A stretch of 64,000 nt of DNA from Angelakisella sp. (GTDB taxonomy: Bacteria > Bacillota > Clostridia > Oscillospirales > Ruminococcaceae): assembly GCA_020025195.1 (NCBI GenBank), contig JAHHSN010000006.1, forward strand, positions 6,979 through 70,978. Direction: 5' to 3'. Both the position numbers and the translations under genes were made by a program. How positions within the stretch are numbered: the first letter of the stretch is position 1; every line of letters begins with the position of its first letter. The notes under the pieces are model-generated. The model was not told where the DNA came from and made no database searches. It saw nothing but the letters and a program-made list of their open reading frames with translations. Positions 32,189-40,094 of this stretch are shown here, one piece after another.

Positions 32189-32194
32189 TAAGAG

Positions 32195-32464
32195 GTGGAC
32201 TTGATGCTCCACAAGGTATGCGCAATGTGCGGGAAGGAATTTGATACCAAGTATCCGCACCAGAAGTATTGCAGTAAGGGGTGCGAAAGGGAGCAGGAAA
32301 GGAGAACGGCAAAAGCGTACCGAGAAAAGCAAGGGAAGGGGGAGCACCGGGCGGGGTCTGATTCCGAGTGGTACGCCGAAGTAAACAAGATTTTGCGGAA
32401 AGCAAAAAAATATGGGATGTCCTACGGGAAATACGTTGCGGCAAAGGAGGCCGGGTTGATTTGA
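32195..32464 (+). CDS. Zinc-finger-like phage protein, 89 aa
   Basis: GTG 32195. HKVCAMCGKEFDTKYPHQKYCSKGCEREQERR has CxxC and CxxxC pairs typical of small treble-clef DNA-binding proteins. A basic helical tail follows. Overlaps the ArpU-like gene start. Confidence 0.65.
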   Translation: MDLMLHKVCAMCGKEFDTKYPHQKYCSKGCEREQERRTAKAYREKQGKGEHRAGSDSEWYAEVNKILRKAKKYGMSYGKYVAAKEAGLI

Positions 32465-32901
32465 TAAATTACAAATGGCTTGCGATCCAGGAGCTCAATG
32501 ATTATGACGCAAAGGTGGCGGCAATCGAATCCATTCAGGACAACATCAAGCGGCTGGAGGAAGAAGCGGAAAACCTGCATAGCACCCGCTACGATTCGGA
32601 GCCTACGCAGGGAGGCGGGAACCGGCGGGAGGAAATGCTCATCAGCAATATCTCCACTAGGGACGAGTACCGGCGGAACCTCAATATCGTTATCGGACAG
32701 GTTCACGCCGTCGAAACGGCCCTAAAGGGACTGGATGCGAGACAGCAGAGAATCCTGGAACTGTTTTATATCAGGCGGTGCCGGAACTACATCGACAGGC
32801 TATGCGAGGAGATGTGCGTGTCCGAAAGGACATTGTACCGAGAAAAGGAAAACGCTCTCAAAGCCTATACGCTTCGGAGGCATGGCATTACGGAGCTATA
32901 A
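32461..32901 (+). CDS. ArpU/sigma-like late transcription regulator
   Basis: 146 aa from TTG 32461, after AAAGGAGG. The N-terminus is a long helix (KVAAIESIQDNIKRLEEEAENLHSTRY). The C-terminus is a sigma-region-4-like HTH: GLDARQQRILELFYIRRCRNYIDRLCEEMCVSERTLYREKENALK. Such proteins activate late genes in many Firmicute phages. It lies directly before the candidate late promoter. Confidence 0.8.
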   Translation: MINYKWLAIQELNDYDAKVAAIESIQDNIKRLEEEAENLHSTRYDSEPTQGGGNRREEMLISNISTRDEYRRNLNIVIGQVHAVETALKGLDARQQRILELFYIRRCRNYIDRLCEEMCVSERTLYREKENALKAYTLRRHGITEL

Positions 32902-32904
32902 AGT

Positions 32905-32948
32905 TGGCAGAAAAGTGGCAGAAACAAAGGGGAAAACCGTGATACAAT
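32905..32948 (+). promoter_or_regulatory. Candidate late promoter with activator repeats
   Basis: TGGCAGAAA occurs at 32905-32913 and 32916-32924 (11-base period, one helical turn). An extended -10 TGATACAAT follows at 32940-32948. No normal -35 is present; the second repeat occupies its place. This suggests activation by the ArpU-like regulator just upstream. Confidence 0.55.
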
Positions 32949-33016
32949 AATATTGTGGAAAGTTAGGAAAAGACTTTTCACCCCCTTTCCGCTTCATTTT
33001 CCTTTTCCTACATCAG

Positions 33017-33065
33017 AAAATCCCCCCTAACTATGCGAACAGGCGCAAAAGAGGGGGGATTTTTC
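33017..33065 (+). terminator. Intrinsic terminator between early and late regions
   Basis: AAAATCCCCCC and GGGGGGATTTTT arms with a 25-base loop and a T-run. It lies between the candidate late promoter and the terminase genes, so antitermination or another late promoter may be involved. The rest of 32,902-33,160 holds no supported gene. Confidence 0.7.
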
Positions 33066-33160
33066 TATGGCAGCGTGGGGTAAAGAAGCCCGCCGCAGGG
33101 AGCAATGCGGAGATGCCGGGTCGTAACCGGCCGCTGTCCAACCAGCAAGGAGGAGATACT

Positions 33161-33582
33161 ATCAAAACAATAAAAATTGACCTTCCGAAAAATCTTGAGC
33201 GGATCGAAATTTTCCCGCTTGCTGACTTACACCTCGGAGACGAGAACTGCGACTACAATCATTTTGTAACGCTGGTCGATTATATACGGGAAACCCCGAA
33301 CGCCTATTGCATTCTTGGCGGTGACATGATGGATACGGCGGTACGCCAGAGCATTGGAGACAGTTACACAGCGACCATGTCCCCGATGGAACAGCTACAG
33401 CAATGCGTCAGCCTTTTTGGCGAGATCAAAGACAAGATTCTTTGCATTCTCCCCGGGAACCACGAACAACGGGTTTATAGGCAGGATGGAATCGACACCA
33501 CCCAGATGATGGCGGTGCAGCTTGGGCTGGCAGACTGATACAGTCCGACCAGCGCACTGATGTTTATCCGATTCGGAAGAAT
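33161..33582 (+). pseudogene. Decayed calcineurin-like phosphoesterase gene
   Basis: The reading frame encodes the metallophosphatase motifs ADLHLGDEN, LGGDMMDTAV and PGNHEQRVYR in the right order, but the gene is short (about 125 codons) and ends at TGA 33536-33538 in LAD-stop-YSPTSALMFIRFG. The same frame continues with plausible sequence, so a CGA (Arg) codon probably became TGA. The best RBS (AAGGAGGAG, 33147-33155) is followed at the right distance by ATC (33161), not ATG. The C-terminal metal-binding half is missing. An upstream ATG (33113) could still produce a fragment. Confidence 0.65.
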
Positions 33583-33603
33583 CAAAGAGAGGAGGGGAGA
33601 GCA

Positions 33604-33945
33604 ATGGCCGGCAAAAGACTCGACAATTTCAAAGACAAAAGCCACAAGTTAACCGCCGAGGATGCGGCAAAAGGCGGTAAAAACTCCGCTCAAGCCAGAC
33701 GAGAGAAAGCGAATCTCCGCAAATGCCTTGAAATCCTACTCTCTCAGCCGATGGACAAAGACGGGAAAGAGATGACAGGAGCCGAGGCGTTGGCTGTTGA
33801 ACTGTTTCAGAAAGCATTAAAGGGTGATGTAAAGGCTTTCGAGGTTTTAAGGGACACCGCAGGGCAGAAGCCAAAGGAAGAAATCCAAAGCGATACCAGC
33901 CTAACCATAAAAATGGGGGGCGAACTGGAGGAGTTTTCCGAATGA
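33604..33945 (+). CDS. Probable terminase small subunit
   Basis: 113 aa. Basic N-terminus with AEDAAKGGKNSAQARREKANLRKCLEILL, then MTGAEALAVELFQKALKGDVKAFEVLRDTAGQKPKE. This architecture (DUF5681-like) is seen directly before the large terminase in many Firmicute phages. Its end overlaps the large subunit gene. It would recognise the packaging site. Confidence 0.7.
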   Translation: MAGKRLDNFKDKSHKLTAEDAAKGGKNSAQARREKANLRKCLEILLSQPMDKDGKEMTGAEALAVELFQKALKGDVKAFEVLRDTAGQKPKEEIQSDTSLTIKMGGELEEFSE

Positions 33946-35279
33946 TCCTTAATCTGCCGGAACCGAGCGAACGGCAAAAGGAATTCTTTCGATGCAAAAA
34001 GAAAGTGGTCAATTTCGGCGGCGCCCGCGGAGGCGGTAAGAGCTGGGCGTTAAGAGTAAAGGCGTTCCTGCTTGCCCTGCATTATCCGGGAATCACGATC
34101 ATCATCCTCAGACGGTCTTTGCAGGAGCTAAGAGAGAACCATATGATCCCCCTGCGAGAGCTTTCAAAGGGGATTGCTACCTGGCGAGAGATCGACAAGA
34201 CTCTTACTTTCCCCAATGGCTCCAGAATCCTTTTCGGCTATTGTTCAGCGGAATCGGACGTGCTCCAATTCCAGGGGCAGCAGTACGACATCATCATGAT
34301 TGATGAGGCCACACAGTTTACAGAATCGCAGTGGACAAAGCTGTATCCGTCCTGCCGCGGCGCGAATGACTTTCCTCATAGGATTTATCTGTCCTGTAAC
34401 CCCGGAGGCGTGGGCCACGCATGGATAAAGCGTCTGTTTATTGACAGAGACTACCGGGAGAACGAAAACCCGGAGGATTATGCTTTCATAAAATCGACAG
34501 TCTATGATAACAAGGCTCTGCTTGAAAAGGATAAAGACTATGTCCATATGCTGGAATCCCTTCCGGGAAACCTTCGCAGGGCATGGCTCAATGGAGATTG
34601 GGATGCCTATGAGGGGCAATACTTCTCGGAATTTAGGCGGGATGTCCATGTGGTAGACCCTTTTCCGATTCCGGGAGACTGGACGCGCTACGTCACAATG
34701 GACTACGGCCTCGATATGTGCGCCGCCTACTGGATCGCGGTCTCGCCGGACGGAATGGCCTATGCTTACCGGGAGCTCTACCAAAGCGGGATGATCGCAT
34801 CCGAAGCGGCGGAAAAGATCAAAGAGTTAAGCGAGGGCGAACGGATATATGAGTACATCGCACCGCCTGATCTGTGGAACCGGCGCAATGACACCGGGCG
34901 AAGCGTTGCGGAAATATTCGGTCTGCATGATATATACCTTACCAAGTGCAACAACGACCGAATAAACGGTTGGATGGATCTGCACGAATGGCTCAAACCA
35001 ATAGAGATAAGAACGGATGACGGCGAGAAAACCATCGCCCACATCCGTTTTTTTGTGAATTGCAAAAACGTCATACGCTGTTTGCCTCTGTTACAGTTCG
35101 ACCAGCACCGCGTTAATGACGCGGCAAATGAGCCGCACGAGCTGACCCATGCGCCGGATGCAATCCGATACTTCTGCGCCGGGAGACCATGCGCAGAGTA
35201 CAAGCCGCCGGCCAAGAAAGAAAAATGGCCGGAGCCTTTGAGAGAAGATTACAGACCAGAGGAGGGATATTGCTGGTGA
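33942..35279 (+). CDS. terL: Terminase large subunit
   Basis: 445 aa. ATPase motifs: Walker A-like GGARGGGKSWA near residue 27, Walker B IIMIDEATQF near 120, then the coupling motif LSCNPGG. The nuclease domain begins near 240 with VTMDYGLDMCAAYWIA, whose Asp residues bind metal. It is the packaging motor that cuts and translocates DNA into the prohead. The stop overlaps the next GTG. Confidence 0.95.
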   Translation: MILNLPEPSERQKEFFRCKKKVVNFGGARGGGKSWALRVKAFLLALHYPGITIIILRRSLQELRENHMIPLRELSKGIATWREIDKTLTFPNGSRILFGYCSAESDVLQFQGQQYDIIMIDEATQFTESQWTKLYPSCRGANDFPHRIYLSCNPGGVGHAWIKRLFIDRDYRENENPEDYAFIKSTVYDNKALLEKDKDYVHMLESLPGNLRRAWLNGDWDAYEGQYFSEFRRDVHVVDPFPIPGDWTRYVTMDYGLDMCAAYWIAVSPDGMAYAYRELYQSGMIASEAAEKIKELSEGERIYEYIAPPDLWNRRNDTGRSVAEIFGLHDIYLTKCNNDRINGWMDLHEWLKPIEIRTDDGEKTIAHIRFFVNCKNVIRCLPLLQFDQHRVNDAANEPHELTHAPDAIRYFCAGRPCAEYKPPAKKEKWPEPLREDYRPEEGYCW

Positions 35280-35404
35280 AGAAACTGATTAGAAAGATTG
35301 TCCTGTGGGCGTTCGGCGGCGAAAAGCCGAAGAAGCAGGAAGATCTGACCCCGCAGATGATCCGGGAATGGATTTACGGAGGTGAAAGCAATGAACCGGA
35401 CTAA
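35276..35404 (+). CDS. Hypothetical phage protein, 42 aa
   Basis: GTG 35276 overlaps the terL stop, after GAGGAGGG. Basic N-terminus with one hydrophobic turn (LIRKIVLWAFGG) and an acidic C-terminus. It ends inside the start of the portal gene. No family recognised. Confidence 0.5.
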   Translation: MKKLIRKIVLWAFGGEKPKKQEDLTPQMIREWIYGGESNEPD

Positions 35405-37052
35405 TACATGGGAGCAGTACCGGCAGGGGCTTCGGTATCAGACCTCTATGGGATTCCCTCATAAGTTTGCCCAAAACATCCGGTTCCGGGAGGGCGATCA
35501 ATGGCCCGCACCGACGGATCTGACGCGGCACCTGCCGAGGCCGGTATTCAACATCATTGATTTTGCGATCAGGAACAAGCGTTCTGCCATCCTCGATCAG
35601 CCTGCCTCCATCATTTACAGACCGATGGAGACATCGGCAGACGAAGTAGAGGCGCAGATGGCGGCAGATGGCGCCAAGCGCTTCACGGACTATGCGGCAC
35701 AGCTTTGGGATTCCGTTCAGATGGACAAGCTCAACAGCCACGCTGTGGACGATGCCGCCACAAACGGCACAGGGGTATGGCATTTCTACTGGGATACATC
35801 GGTAAAGGGCGGGAATCTGTATCCCTACATCGGAGAAATCCGAGGGGAGAGCATTGACCCCCTCAATCTGTTCGTCAGCAACCCTCAGTGCCCGGACATC
35901 CAAAAGCAGGATTGGGTGCTGGTCAGCCAGCGAGTCCCGACAGGGGCAGTTAAAGCGCTTGCAAAGGCCCGGGGGCTGTCCCTTGCGGATATTGAGCGGA
36001 TCGGGAGCGATTCCAACACTTCCCCGGAAGCCTATGATTCGGCGCGGGAAGAACAGCCGGACAGCAAACTGACCGTTCTCACGAAGTATTACAGGAAGAA
36101 CGGAGAAGTGGTCTTCGACAGATGCACGGAATCCGTGGAGATCATCAAGGGGGAACCGCTGACCCCGGCGGGAAGTGCATACCGAATCAAGACCTATCCC
36201 ATTGCCATCATGACATGGAAGCAGCGGAAGAAATGCCTGTACGGAATTGGAGAGGTTGAGGGGCTGATCCCAAACCAGAAGCTCATCAACTTCATGCTTG
36301 GCATGGAGGCATACAGTGTCCAGCAAATGGGCGCTCCGAAGCTTGTTACCCTGCCCAATGCGCTGAAACAGCCGGTGACCAATCAGCCCGGCGAACATCT
36401 GATTGACTATTCTGCAACAGGAAACGGCATCCGATACCTCAATGCCCCGGCGTTTTCCGGCGCCGGCGTTGCACTCAGCGACAAGGTTTTTGAACTGACC
36501 CGAGTCGTAACCGGGACAACGGAGGTCGCAACCGGCGAAGTAATGGGCGCCAATATGGCGGCGTCTGCGATCCTTGCCTTACAGAATCAGGCCAAAGGGC
36601 CCGTGGAGGAGCTCCGGCAGCATTTCTGGTGGGCGATTGAGGACATCGGGCGGATCTGGGAATCTTTCTTCAAAACCTATTATTCGTCCGAGAGAGCGAT
36701 CGCCGTGGAGGACGTTGATTCTGCTTTGGGGATCGAGGCCGTGACCTTTATCGGAACGGAATATGCAAAGATGGACTTTGCGCTCAAGGTGGACGTCGGC
36801 GCCTCCTCTCAGTATTCCGCCGTGCTTGCACAAGCGTCTCTTGACCGTCTGTTTGACGGCGGCTATATCACGCTTGACCAGTACATTGAGCTGTCCGACA
36901 AAAACACGTTCCCATTCAAGTATCGGCTTAAAAAGATGCTGGAACAGCAGGAGGAGCAGAGGGGCGGCATGATCCCCCAGCAGCAGCCCGAAGCACCCCC
37001 GAATGAAGTAATTCAACAGCTTGCGGGAGGTGAAACGAATGGTCTGCCCTAA
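35391..37052 (+). CDS. Portal protein (podovirus P22-like type)
   Basis: 553 aa from ATG 35391, which follows GGAGGTG. The N-terminus has RYQTSMGFPHKFAQNIRFREGDQWP and RPVFNIIDFAIRNKRSAILDQP, typical of P22-type portals. The middle has IMTWKQRKKCLYGIGEVEGLIPNQKLIN, and the C-terminus is a Gln-rich barrel end. It forms the dodecameric DNA gate between head and tail. Confidence 0.85.
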   Translation: MNRTNTWEQYRQGLRYQTSMGFPHKFAQNIRFREGDQWPAPTDLTRHLPRPVFNIIDFAIRNKRSAILDQPASIIYRPMETSADEVEAQMAADGAKRFTDYAAQLWDSVQMDKLNSHAVDDAATNGTGVWHFYWDTSVKGGNLYPYIGEIRGESIDPLNLFVSNPQCPDIQKQDWVLVSQRVPTGAVKALAKARGLSLADIERIGSDSNTSPEAYDSAREEQPDSKLTVLTKYYRKNGEVVFDRCTESVEIIKGEPLTPAGSAYRIKTYPIAIMTWKQRKKCLYGIGEVEGLIPNQKLINFMLGMEAYSVQQMGAPKLVTLPNALKQPVTNQPGEHLIDYSATGNGIRYLNAPAFSGAGVALSDKVFELTRVVTGTTEVATGEVMGANMAASAILALQNQAKGPVEELRQHFWWAIEDIGRIWESFFKTYYSSERAIAVEDVDSALGIEAVTFIGTEYAKMDFALKVDVGASSQYSAVLAQASLDRLFDGGYITLDQYIELSDKNTFPFKYRLKKMLEQQEEQRGGMIPQQQPEAPPNEVIQQLAGGETNGLP

Positions 37053-37218
37053 ATGCGGGAATGAGATGCGGATCGTGGGGAGCGGCATCGAGGTCAAAGG
37101 GGACAAGAGCCCTGACACGGTGACCGAAGTGTACCACGTTCACCGCATCAAATGTGTGAACCCTTACTGCACAAACAAGCAGGAAACCGAGGAACGAAGC
37201 CTGATTTATAAAGGCTAA
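37039..37218 (+). CDS. Zinc-ribbon phage protein, 59 aa
   Basis: ATG 37039 follows GGGAGGTGAAACGA and overlaps the portal end. MVCPKCGNEM and CVNPYCTNK form a CxxC...CxxxxC zinc ribbon. Function unknown; small zinc ribbons are common in head gene clusters. Confidence 0.6.
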   Translation: MVCPKCGNEMRIVGSGIEVKGDKSPDTVTEVYHVHRIKCVNPYCTNKQETEERSLIYKG

Positions 37219-37281
37219 CAAATATAACTATGGGCTGATAAACGGAATCCAACCGAACCCCGCCCAAAAAAGGAGATCAAC

Positions 37282-37980
37282 ATGGAAGAAAACTTTATGG
37301 ATGCTGCTAATGCCGAGACTGCCGAGGAAGCAGTGGAGGAATCCTCTCCCGCATCGGAGGAACAGGAAGAAGCGAACGAACCCGCAGGGGCTCCCGCAGC
37401 GGAGTCGGTCAGCGCAACGAAGGCTTTTTCCGACCGTCTTAACAAAATGGTCAGCCAGCGCATGGACGATTTTGTGGCCGGGATGGGACTCACAAACGAG
37501 TACACCGGCGAGGCGGTACGCACCAAGGCCGATTATGACGCCTACCATCGCATGAAACAGCTTGACGAGAGCGGGGACGCGAATCCCGCTTCTACTTATC
37601 GCTATGAAAGCAGAGACGCAGAAGTGCAGGAGCTTCGAGACAAGGTCAGAGATACCGAGCTCCAGAGCGACCCGGTAAAGGGAACGACCTATAAGGCGCT
37701 CAGGGATGAGGTCATGGAGCTTGTCGATTATTGCAGAGGGCAGGGGATTGAATGCTCTGTTGACTCTGCATTTTCCACCATTCTCGCCAATCGCTATTTC
37801 GACTTGACGAATCAGGCGTCAGAGGCGGCAACCAAGAGCGCTGTGGAAAAAATCAACAATAACGCCAACGCCACCCCCGGGCCTTTGTCCGGCGAAACCA
37901 CAGAAGAAACCGGGGACTATTCCAAGATGTCCTCTGCGGACTTCAAAGACGCATACAACAAGGTGGTGTTTGGCGGCTAA
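37282..37980 (+). CDS. Capsid scaffolding-type protein
   Basis: 232 aa, very acidic N-terminus (AEEAVEESSPASEEQEEANE) and long helical coiled segments (VQELRDKVRDTELQ). It lies directly before the capsid gene, the usual place of a scaffold that guides prohead assembly and is then removed. The call rests on composition and position. Confidence 0.75.
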   Translation: MEENFMDAANAETAEEAVEESSPASEEQEEANEPAGAPAAESVSATKAFSDRLNKMVSQRMDDFVAGMGLTNEYTGEAVRTKADYDAYHRMKQLDESGDANPASTYRYESRDAEVQELRDKVRDTELQSDPVKGTTYKALRDEVMELVDYCRGQGIECSVDSAFSTILANRYFDLTNQASEAATKSAVEKINNNANATPGPLSGETTEETGDYSKMSSADFKDAYNKVVFGG

Positions 37981-38000
37981 TCTTGAAAGGAGATTAACCT

Positions 38001-38903
38001 ATGGCTACCATCAACTCTTATTCCGGTCTTACGAGCGAACAGAAAACCTTTTATGACCGTGCGCTCCTGGAGCGTCTGCTCCCTGCGACTATCTTTGTAC
38101 AGCATGGGCAGAAACGGCCCATCCCCAAGAACGAGGGCGACAAGGTGAATTTCCGCCGGTATCAGTCTCTTGCGGTCCCTGCGGCATCCCTGACGGAGGG
38201 CGTTACCCCCGAAGGCGTGTCTCTTTCCATTTCCAAAATTGATGCAAGCGTCAAAGAGGAAGGCAACTACGTTACCATGACCGAAAAGCTTGACCTCATG
38301 GGCATCGATAAGAACATCGCAGAGGCGTCTTCCCTGATGGGTGAAAACGCTGCGGAGACCCTTGAAACCCGCTGCGCTGATGTTATTTTCGCCGGTACTA
38401 CCCAGCAGTATGTGGGCGGTGTTTCCGCTGCCGCTGCTACCGGCGCGCTGACCTGCGCAGAGATTCGCAAGGCGGTAAAGACCCTGAAAGAGGCCAACGC
38501 CCGGAGACACGCTGACGGCTTCTATCATGCTTTCATTGACCCCGAAGGCGCTGAGAATCTCCAGGCAGACAAGGAGTGGCAGGAATGTAATGTCCACAAC
38601 GGAACCAAGAACATTGAGCGCGGCTACATCGGCGAGTATGGCGGCGTCAAGTTCTATGAATCCACCCTTTGCCCGTTGGACGAGAACCAGGCGCACCGCT
38701 GCCTGATCTTCGGCGCCGATTCCTACGGCTGTACCTCCATTGAGGGGGAGAGCCAGCCCCGCGTCATTGTGAAGCCTGCCGGTTCTGCCGGTACTGCCGA
38801 TCCTCTGGATCAGCGCTCTACCGTTGGCTGGAAGGCGTGGTTCGTGGCTGCCCGTCTGAACGAGGAGGCTATGTGCTGCATCTATTTCGGCAAAGCTGCC
38901 TAA
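38001..38903 (+). CDS. Major capsid protein, N4-gp56 family type
   Basis: 300 aa. The opening FYDRALLERLLPATIFVQHGQKRPIPKNEGDKVNFRRYQSL, followed by LTEGVTPEGVSLSISKIDASVKEEGNYVTMTEKL, is the hallmark of the N4-gp56 capsid family, a HK97-fold branch found in podoviruses. RBS AAAGGAG before the ATG. Confidence 0.9.
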   Translation: MATINSYSGLTSEQKTFYDRALLERLLPATIFVQHGQKRPIPKNEGDKVNFRRYQSLAVPAASLTEGVTPEGVSLSISKIDASVKEEGNYVTMTEKLDLMGIDKNIAEASSLMGENAAETLETRCADVIFAGTTQQYVGGVSAAAATGALTCAEIRKAVKTLKEANARRHADGFYHAFIDPEGAENLQADKEWQECNVHNGTKNIERGYIGEYGGVKFYESTLCPLDENQAHRCLIFGADSYGCTSIEGESQPRVIVKPAGSAGTADPLDQRSTVGWKAWFVAARLNEEAMCCIYFGKAA

Positions 38904-38961
38904 CATTTGAGGCTTGGGGGAGGGGGGACCTCCCCCGCCCTCTATCAATAAGGAGGAAACT

Positions 38962-39231
38962 ATGGAAAACACTGAAAAACTGGACGTACTCGGCGTGAAG
39001 GAACCCGGCTACAAGAAAGTGTCCGTTTCCAAGGATATGAGTGATATGAAAAAATATCTTGACAGCCAGCCCAAGCTGCGGGTCAAGATCCCGCACAACA
39101 GCGCCAACCACAAGGACGAAGCGCCCGTAACGGTCCGTGTTAACGGTTATCTCTATGTTATTAAGCGCGGCGAGGCTGTTGAAGTTCCCGAACAGATCTA
39201 TAACATTCTGGAGCAGGGCGGTTATATCTAA
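38962..39231 (+). CDS. Small head-associated protein, 89 aa
   Basis: ATG 38962 after AAGGAGG. Contains KLRVKIPHNSANHKDEAPVTVRVNGYLYVIKRGEAVEVPEQIYNIL, a compact beta-rich domain common directly after N4-type capsid genes. Possible decoration or completion protein; the exact role is unknown. Confidence 0.65.
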   Translation: MENTEKLDVLGVKEPGYKKVSVSKDMSDMKKYLDSQPKLRVKIPHNSANHKDEAPVTVRVNGYLYVIKRGEAVEVPEQIYNILEQGGYI

Positions 39232-39245
39232 AAGGAGGCGATCCT

Positions 39246-40094
39246 TTGACCATTGCGGACTGCATTAAAACGGCGATGAGATGGATTGACCAGGCGACCG
39301 TCAACGGGACTCCGTGTTCCATTGCGTTTACGGCAGATTTTGAGGATCGGATGTCCTATCTCCTCGATTCTGCCGTGTCCCTTGTCGAAACGATTTTTCC
39401 GATTCATCGCTCCCATAACATCACACAGAACATCATAACGCCCACCTTCGGCTTCTTTGAACCTCGGTCCTTCAGACCGCCCAATCGGTTTGAGGCCAGA
39501 GGTGGGCTTTCTTACACATTTGAGGTATCCGGGGACGTGACCATTGTCATTGACGGAGTGGAGACAAAAAGCGATACACACGAATTTGTCCGCTTCTCCG
39601 GCGAAGGGGATTCCATTGAAATTTACAGTGAATACCCGTTCATGGTTCGCGGCTTTGCTACCTACAACTGCAAATTCAAGGAAATCCCGGAGCATCGGTA
39701 CTGGATCCCCTGCAAGATGCCGGAGGACTTTTCTTCTCTTGACCGTATCCTTTTCAGCGGAGACGGCGTAAATTGGGAGAACTTTTCCAACTATCGCTTT
39801 GAAGACGAGAAGACCTTTCTTGTTCCCTACAACAGAGTCGGGCAGTTTAAGTTCCAGTATCTCCACCGGCACAAACCGATTCTCCCCGGGGCGAACAAGG
39901 GAGACGAGATCGACGTTGACCCCAAAGCATTGCCGTGCGTACCCCTGCGGCTTGCCATTGAGGTCACTTCCGGCGTGGAAGAAATGGAGGCCGTCAACCA
40001 GTACCTGAACGCTCGGTTCGTTGAGCTGACAGGTGCTCTTAATGAGCCGACCGTCGGAGACTACGCCAGAATCGAAACGGTGTTCCATGTATAG
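39246..40094 (+). CDS. Head-tail adaptor/tail hub protein of a podovirus
   Basis: 282 aa from TTG 39246 (AAAAGGAGGCG upstream). A helical N-terminus (IADCIKTAMRWIDQATVNG), a beta-sandwich middle (FEVSGDVTIVIDGVETK), and a C-terminal helical segment LRLAIEVTSGVEEMEAVNQYLNARFVEL. Position between capsid and nozzle genes fits a gp4/gp11-like adaptor, but I cannot name the family. Confidence 0.6.
   Translation: MTIADCIKTAMRWIDQATVNGTPCSIAFTADFEDRMSYLLDSAVSLVETIFPIHRSHNITQNIITPTFGFFEPRSFRPPNRFEARGGLSYTFEVSGDVTIVIDGVETKSDTHEFVRFSGEGDSIEIYSEYPFMVRGFATYNCKFKEIPEHRYWIPCKMPEDFSSLDRILFSGDGVNWENFSNYRFEDEKTFLVPYNRVGQFKFQYLHRHKPILPGANKGDEIDVDPKALPCVPLRLAIEVTSGVEEMEAVNQYLNARFVELTGALNEPTVGDYARIETVFHV

Noticed and set aside
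33068..33127. 19-codon ORF beginning MAAWGKEARRREQ
   Set aside because: No RBS and overlaps the decayed phosphoesterase region; probably chance.
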